A stretch of DNA of 64,000 nucleotides, taken from NCBI RefSeq assembly GCF_008124875.1, contig NZ_VNIA01000001.1, positions 636,721 to 700,720 of the forward strand. Direction: 5' to 3'. This document shows, in pieces, positions 59,572 to 64,000 of this stretch; the first letter of the stretch is position 1, and each line of letters starts with the position of its first letter. The notes beneath the pieces are model-generated. The model searched no databases and was not told the origin of the DNA. It saw nothing but the letters and a program-made list of their open reading frames with translations. Source of the DNA: Tenacibaculum adriaticum (GTDB lineage: Bacteria; Bacteroidota; Bacteroidia; Flavobacteriales; Flavobacteriaceae). The position numbers were made by a program, and so were the translations under genes.

Positions 59572-61917
59572 ATGAAAATAAATTATTCAAATTTAAAAAC
59601 AATAAAAAAAAGCATATTCTTTGTATGTTTCTTTACTTTTCATTTATTATATGCTCAAAGCAACGGAAGTATTAAAGGAAAGATTTTTACGAATGATAAT
59701 AAAGCTGCTGCTTATGTAAACATAATAGTAGAACATACAAATAAAGGTGCTATTTCTGATGAAAATGGATATTATCAAATCAATAGTGTTAGTCCAGGCA
59801 ACCATAAATTAACATTTTCATTGTTGGGTTTAGAAACAAAATCTATTGAGATTGATGTTTCTGAAGGTGTAGTAACAAAAATAGAAGACATAACTCTAAA
59901 TGTAAGTGAAGAAAAATTACAAGAAGTAGTACTTGAAGTTCGAAGAAAAAATAAATTTAATCAAAAAGAATCTCCTTACGTTTCTCGTTTACCATTGAGT
60001 AATATTGAAAACCCACAAGTATACACGGTTATTACAGGTGAATTATTAGACGAACTACAAATTACAGATATTCAAGGGGCTTTACAAAACGCTCCTGGAA
60101 TTAGTAATGTAATGCAAGGTATTGGATCAGGTGGTGTAGGTGTAAATCTGTATTTAAGAGGTTTTAGTGCAGATATTGCTATGAGAAATGGTATCGGGAC
60201 TTCAATTAGAACGAGTACAGATCAAGCAAATATTGAACGGATTGAGGTTATAAAAGGTCCTTCTGGTACTTTATTTGGAACCAGTATTGTGTCATCTTAT
60301 GGAGGTGTGGTAAATCTTGTTACTAAAAAACCTTACGAGACTTTTGGTGGAACTGCTGGTTTTTCAACAGGAAGTAATAACCTTTCTCGTTTAACCGTAG
60401 ATATAAATACACCATTAAATAAAGAAAATACTGTTTTATTTCGTTTAAATGCTGCAAAACATGCCGAGCATAGTTTCCAAGACTATGGATTGACAAGAAA
60501 CTGGTATGTTGCTCCAGCTTTAACTTACAAAGCAAGCGATAGATTGACTCTAAATGTTGAAGCTGAAATTTACAATAATAATTCTCCCAGTATTTATTTT
60601 AATCCAGGAAATGCTGAATTAACAACGATGAATGATTTAAATTATAATTTCGAAAATTCTTACGGTAGCGATTATTTAAGTAATGAAATCAAATCTTATA
60701 ATGTTTTTGCAGAAGCTAAATATAAATTATCCAATAATTGGACCTCTCAAACACTATTGTCTTCGAGTAATTCTGACAATAGTACTAACTATTTATTTTT
60801 AGATTTTTTAGATGAAAATGATGCAGAAAGAAGAATAATGAACATTGAGAGTCAGTTTAATACGACACAAATACAACAAAATTTTATTGGAGCGTTTAAA
60901 ATAGGAAATCTTGATAATAAATTGATTGTTGGTTTAGATTACTACGATTTACAAACTCCTTACAGAAGAACCCAATTAGTATACGATGTAATTGGTGCAG
61001 ATAACCCTGTAATGGACTTTAACCCTAAAAAATATGAAAACTTATTAGGAGAAATTGAAGCTTTCCGTATCGGACAAAGAGACCAAAATAGTTTTAGTAT
61101 CTACGCTTCTGATGTTATTAATTTTACAGAAAGACTTTCTGTAATGGCGAGTTTAAGATTAGATAATTACAATGATAAAGAAAATGATTATAAACAATCA
61201 TATGTAGCTCCAAAATTTGGTGCAGTTTATCAAATTGTAAAAAATGGAGTATCTCTTTTTGCAAACTACATGAACGGATTTACAAATGTAGCTCCAGATT
61301 TATCTTCGGGAGTAAAGATAAGTTTAAAGCCTGAATTTGCTACACAAATTGAAGGGGGAGTTAAAGCAGAGTTATTTAACGGAAAATTAAGCACAACTTT
61401 AAGTTACTATGATATTACCGTAAATGATGCAGTAAGATATGTAAACAATGGAGGGACTTGGTCACAAATTCAAGATGGAGTAAAAAGTAGTAAAGGTTTA
61501 GAAGTAGAAGTAATTGCTGCCCCTGTAAAAGGATGGAATATTGTCGCTGGTTATGCGAACAATAACAGTGAGTTTATAGAAGGTGCAGAATCTGTAATTG
61601 GGAAAACACCATACGCAGCACCAGAAACCACTATTAATTTGTGGACGAGCTATAAAATGCCAGTAGGAACAGCTAAAGGTTTAGGGTTTGGGTTTGGCGC
61701 AAATCATGTTAGTGATACTTACGTTGATGATATGAATACACTTTTAGCTCCAGGACATACTGTATTGAATAGTTCTGTATTCTTAGACAAACCGACTTAT
61801 AGAATAGGAGTTAAATTCAATAACATTACTAATGAAAAATACTGGGCAAATATGGGCTCATATGTTCAGCCACAAAAAACACGTAATACTGTAGTTAGTT
61901 TTACGTATAAGTTTTAA
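59572..61917 (+). CDS. TonB-dependent siderophore receptor
   Basis: 781 residues. Signal peptide (about 1-28), carboxypeptidase-regulatory-like domain (about 32-118: SIKGKIFTNDN...GAISDENGYYQ), plug domain (about 145-255; QVYTVITGELLDE and GGVGVNLYLRGFS) and a 22-strand barrel to the terminal aromatic F (FTYKF). The plug follows the siderophore receptor (FhuA-like) pattern. It brings ferric siderophores across the outer membrane with TonB energy. Neighbours: AraC regulator, PepSY protein and an esterase; all fit a siderophore locus. Confidence 0.94.
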   Translation: MKINYSNLKTIKKSIFFVCFFTFHLLYAQSNGSIKGKIFTNDNKAAAYVNIIVEHTNKGAISDENGYYQINSVSPGNHKLTFSLLGLETKSIEIDVSEGVVTKIEDITLNVSEEKLQEVVLEVRRKNKFNQKESPYVSRLPLSNIENPQVYTVITGELLDELQITDIQGALQNAPGISNVMQGIGSGGVGVNLYLRGFSADIAMRNGIGTSIRTSTDQANIERIEVIKGPSGTLFGTSIVSSYGGVVNLVTKKPYETFGGTAGFSTGSNNLSRLTVDINTPLNKENTVLFRLNAAKHAEHSFQDYGLTRNWYVAPALTYKASDRLTLNVEAEIYNNNSPSIYFNPGNAELTTMNDLNYNFENSYGSDYLSNEIKSYNVFAEAKYKLSNNWTSQTLLSSSNSDNSTNYLFLDFLDENDAERRIMNIESQFNTTQIQQNFIGAFKIGNLDNKLIVGLDYYDLQTPYRRTQLVYDVIGADNPVMDFNPKKYENLLGEIEAFRIGQRDQNSFSIYASDVINFTERLSVMASLRLDNYNDKENDYKQSYVAPKFGAVYQIVKNGVSLFANYMNGFTNVAPDLSSGVKISLKPEFATQIEGGVKAELFNGKLSTTLSYYDITVNDAVRYVNNGGTWSQIQDGVKSSKGLEVEVIAAPVKGWNIVAGYANNNSEFIEGAESVIGKTPYAAPETTINLWTSYKMPVGTAKGLGFGFGANHVSDTYVDDMNTLLAPGHTVLNSSVFLDKPTYRIGVKFNNITNEKYWANMGSYVQPQKTRNTVVSFTYKF

Positions 61918-61940
61918 AATTTTTAAATAAAAATAATATT

Positions 61941-61972
61941 TAAGGGGCGGTATAAACCATCGTCCCTTTTTC
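61941..61972 (+). terminator. Attenuating or weak terminator between receptor and PepSY genes
   Basis: Stem AAGGGGCGGT / ATCGTCCCTT (two G-T pairs), 7-base loop, T-run. It may reduce but not end transcription into the PepSY gene. Confidence 0.65.
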
Positions 61973-61986
61973 AAGTTTTTGAAACA

Positions 61987-63114
61987 ATGAAAAAAAAAGG
62001 AAAAAGTAAATTTCAAAAAATAGTATCCTGGATACATCTTTGGCCAAGTTTAATAGCTGGAATTATTGTTTTATTTGTCTGCCTAACAGGTACAATAATT
62101 GTTTATACTGATGAAATAATGGATTTAACTGCTGGAGATGCTCTATATGTTGAAGCTAAAAGTGAAAAAATATCACATGAAAAAATTTTTGAAGTAATTA
62201 ACAACCTAAATCCTAATTATAAACTTTCTGAAATTGTTTTTTACAAAGATCCAAATCGTAGTTTTAGACTTCGGGTTTTTGATTTAAAAGAAAAAGATTT
62301 AATGATGATTTACATGGATCCTTATACTGGAAACATTCTTAAAACAGATCATACCATTTACTTTTTTTATATCACAGCCCATTTACATGCACAATTGTTG
62401 GCGGGTTCTTTTGGCGGGTGGTTAGTTATTATTTCTACGATTATATTTTTAATTGGTTGTATAACAGGGCTTATACTTTGGTGGCCAAAAAAATGGAACA
62501 AAAACACTCGCAATGCAAGTTTTACAATTAAATGGAAAGCTAAATTTAAACGCTTAAATTACGATTTACACAACGTACTTGGGTTTTACACGCTGCCAAC
62601 AAGTATTATTTTAAGTATTACAGGTCTATTAATATTCTTTCATCCATTAATGGATTTTACTGTAAAAATTTCTGGTGGAGATGATTTAGGGATACAAGAT
62701 ATTTTACCTAAAGCAGACAGCACAAAAGTGTCTAAAGATCTTGTTGCCTATGCATATAAAACATTAGAAGAAGAATATCCAAAGAAAAAAGCTGTGAATT
62801 CTTGGGTATTTCGTTTAGATAAATTGGGTGCTTTTACTATAAACTCAGGAAAGCCTGGGTTAAAAAGTATGGAAAATGTAGATTATACTATTTATGATAG
62901 ATATACAGGAGAAAAAATTATCCCTTCAACCGGACAAATAACACATGAAAAAGTTGAAAACATGGTTTGGCAACTTCACATGGGACAATGGTGGGGGCAA
63001 ATAGGAAAATTTATCACATTTCTTACCGGAATTATTGCCACATCATTATCAGTAACTGGTTTTTTAATTTGGTGGGGAAAACGTAAAAAGAAAAACAAAG
63101 TAAAAACCGCATAA
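61987..63114 (+). CDS. PepSY-associated TM helix protein (siderophore reductase-like)
   Basis: 375 residues with four membrane helices (about 17-40, 140-163, 200-222 and 340-362) and PepSY segments in the periplasmic loops. Conserved histidines for haem in helices: IHLWPSL, ITAHLHAQLL, LHNVLGF and QLHMGQWWG. PepSY-TM proteins in siderophore loci are regarded as ferric-siderophore reductases or iron-release factors. It lies 69 bp after the receptor and 12 bp before the esterase gene. Confidence 0.92.
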   Translation: MKKKGKSKFQKIVSWIHLWPSLIAGIIVLFVCLTGTIIVYTDEIMDLTAGDALYVEAKSEKISHEKIFEVINNLNPNYKLSEIVFYKDPNRSFRLRVFDLKEKDLMMIYMDPYTGNILKTDHTIYFFYITAHLHAQLLAGSFGGWLVIISTIIFLIGCITGLILWWPKKWNKNTRNASFTIKWKAKFKRLNYDLHNVLGFYTLPTSIILSITGLLIFFHPLMDFTVKISGGDDLGIQDILPKADSTKVSKDLVAYAYKTLEEEYPKKKAVNSWVFRLDKLGAFTINSGKPGLKSMENVDYTIYDRYTGEKIIPSTGQITHEKVENMVWQLHMGQWWGQIGKFITFLTGIIATSLSVTGFLIWWGKRKKKNKVKTA

Positions 63115-63126
63115 TAAATAAGTAAA

Positions 63127-64000
63127 ATGAAAAAAATACTTTTCTTAATAATTCTACACATTTTTATTTTTAAATCACATAGTCAATCAAAAATAGTAAT
63201 AGGAGAAAAATTTAAAATATTTTCTAAAACTTTAAATGAAGAAAGAGAATATTGGATATCTCTACCAGACAATTATAACGACACAATATATGAACCAGAA
63301 AAATATCCTGTTACCTTTTTTTTAGACGGAGATAGACATTTTCAATCCTTAACTGGTATACATGATTTTTTAAGTAAAGGGCCATATGCATCTTTACCAG
63401 AAATGATTTTAGTTGGTATATTAACAACTAAAAATAGAACGAGAGATCTAACTCCTACAAGTGTAAAGCAAGCACAAACAGGAAAAAATTTTGTATTTAA
63501 AGATAGTGGTGGAAATGAAAACTTCATGATATTTCTTAAAAATGAATTACTTCCTAAGATTGAAAAAGATTACAGAACAAACGGTTACAAAACTATTATT
63601 GGTCATTCATTTGGAGGCTTAACGGTATTAAATACTTTATTTACAGAACCAAAATTATTCAATTCATATATAGCAATAGATCCGAGTATTTGGTGGGATG
63701 ATGAGTATGTGTTAAAAAAAGCAATAAATAAATTACAAAACTCAAATTTAGAAGAAAACTCATTATATTTTTCATTGGCCTATGAAGAAACTATCCCAGA
63801 AAATATTGCCATTGAACATGAAAATGCCATTAACAAATTTAAAAATAGTTTAGAAAATTTAAAATCTGAATTAAATTGGAAATTTCAATTTTTAAAAGAG
63901 GAAGATCATGGAACTATTTCATTACCTTCAGAATATTATGGATTAAAGTTTATTTACGATGGTTATCAATTACCAGTGAAAGAACTAGCGAGTAATACAA
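63127..64000 (+). CDS. Alpha/beta hydrolase, siderophore esterase type (IroE/Fes-like), cut by window edge
   Basis: At least 291 residues before the right edge. Signal peptide (about 1-20, ends KSHSQ). Esterase D-like fold with nucleophile Ser-161 in IIGHSFGGLT, oxyanion region VTFFLDGDRHF and a late acid-His segment KEEDHGTISLP. Similar enzymes cleave ester siderophores such as enterobactin to release iron, or are general esterases. Its location after a siderophore receptor and a PepSY reductase supports the first use. Third gene of the unit; the C-terminus may continue past the window. Confidence 0.9.
   Translation, partial: MKKILFLIILHIFIFKSHSQSKIVIGEKFKIFSKTLNEEREYWISLPDNYNDTIYEPEKYPVTFFLDGDRHFQSLTGIHDFLSKGPYASLPEMILVGILTTKNRTRDLTPTSVKQAQTGKNFVFKDSGGNENFMIFLKNELLPKIEKDYRTNGYKTIIGHSFGGLTVLNTLFTEPKLFNSYIAIDPSIWWDDEYVLKKAINKLQNSNLEENSLYFSLAYEETIPENIAIEHENAINKFKNSLENLKSELNWKFQFLKEEDHGTISLPSEYYGLKFIYDGYQLPVKELASNT

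Noticed and set aside
1..64000. CRISPR arrays, insertion sequences, prophage, integrons
   Set aside because: I looked for regularly spaced direct repeats, transposase or integrase motifs and terminal inverted repeats, and found none.

Overview
The window is a gene-dense, AT-rich piece of chromosome from a Bacteroidota bacterium, most likely a marine Flavobacteriaceae (Tenacibaculum/Polaribacter-like; genus not determinable here). The reasons are the many promoters with the Bacteroidota -7 element TAnnTTTG, near absence of Shine-Dalgarno sites, short lipoprotein signals ending in SC, the GH92 lipoprotein, the pdxA-yceD-rpmF-fabH-accB-accC order and a TonB receptor with an N-terminal carboxypeptidase-like domain. 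There is one tRNA (Asn-GUU). I see no insertion sequence, prophage, CRISPR array or rRNA.

Layout: 1-1.8 kb flotillin plus NfeD-like partner (left edge cuts the flotillin). 1.9-7.1 kb a beta-ketoacyl synthase, a Coa1-like protein, the biotin genes bioF-bioD-bioA and a cysteine-less ArsC-like protein. 7.3-9.6 kb GH92 mannosidase lipoprotein. 9.7 kb tRNA-Asn. 9.9-14.0 kb sucA-sucB. 14.1-17.2 kb small, poorly known genes with a 430-bp gap. 17.2-21.3 kb sufA-type gene, sufB, sufC, sufD. 21.4-25.8 kb four-lipoprotein operon: LVIVD propeller, seven-repeat propeller, MbnP-like, MbnH/MauG-like dihaem protein. 25.9-33.7 kb thiL, kbp-like, EamA, yicC, gmk, nadD, M23 peptidase, GH3, MOSC. 33.7-37.3 kb S41 protease, dCMP deaminase, HupE, Lrp/AsnC, bacilliredoxin. 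37.4-44.0 kb TerB/DnaJ, ileS, TraR-like, lspA, DUF4230. 44.0-46.3 kb two YeeE/YedE proteins and waaA. 46.3-51.3 kb the acc/fabH/rpmF/pdxA cluster. 51.3-58.5 kb ribE, a Crp/Fnr regulator, cytochrome/thioredoxin/methyltransferase, peroxiredoxin, OsmC, cydAB. 58.5-64 kb AraC regulator, TonB siderophore receptor, PepSY protein and a siderophore-type esterase cut by the right edge.

The strongest new signal is a small regulon around the Crp/Fnr-type regulator at 51.9 kb. The same palindrome, GTAA(C/T)-N4-GTTAC, stands before the cytochrome-DUF3365 gene, the peroxiredoxin and OsmC, each time exactly 29.5 bp (centre) from the first base of the -7 element, a class II activator geometry. The second notable system is the MbnP/MbnH pair in an operon with two beta-propeller lipoproteins. 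Other curiosities are a 15-bp inverted repeat that makes two convergent genes end in the same peptide, and REP-like repeats filling the gaps inside the bio, suc and suf operons.
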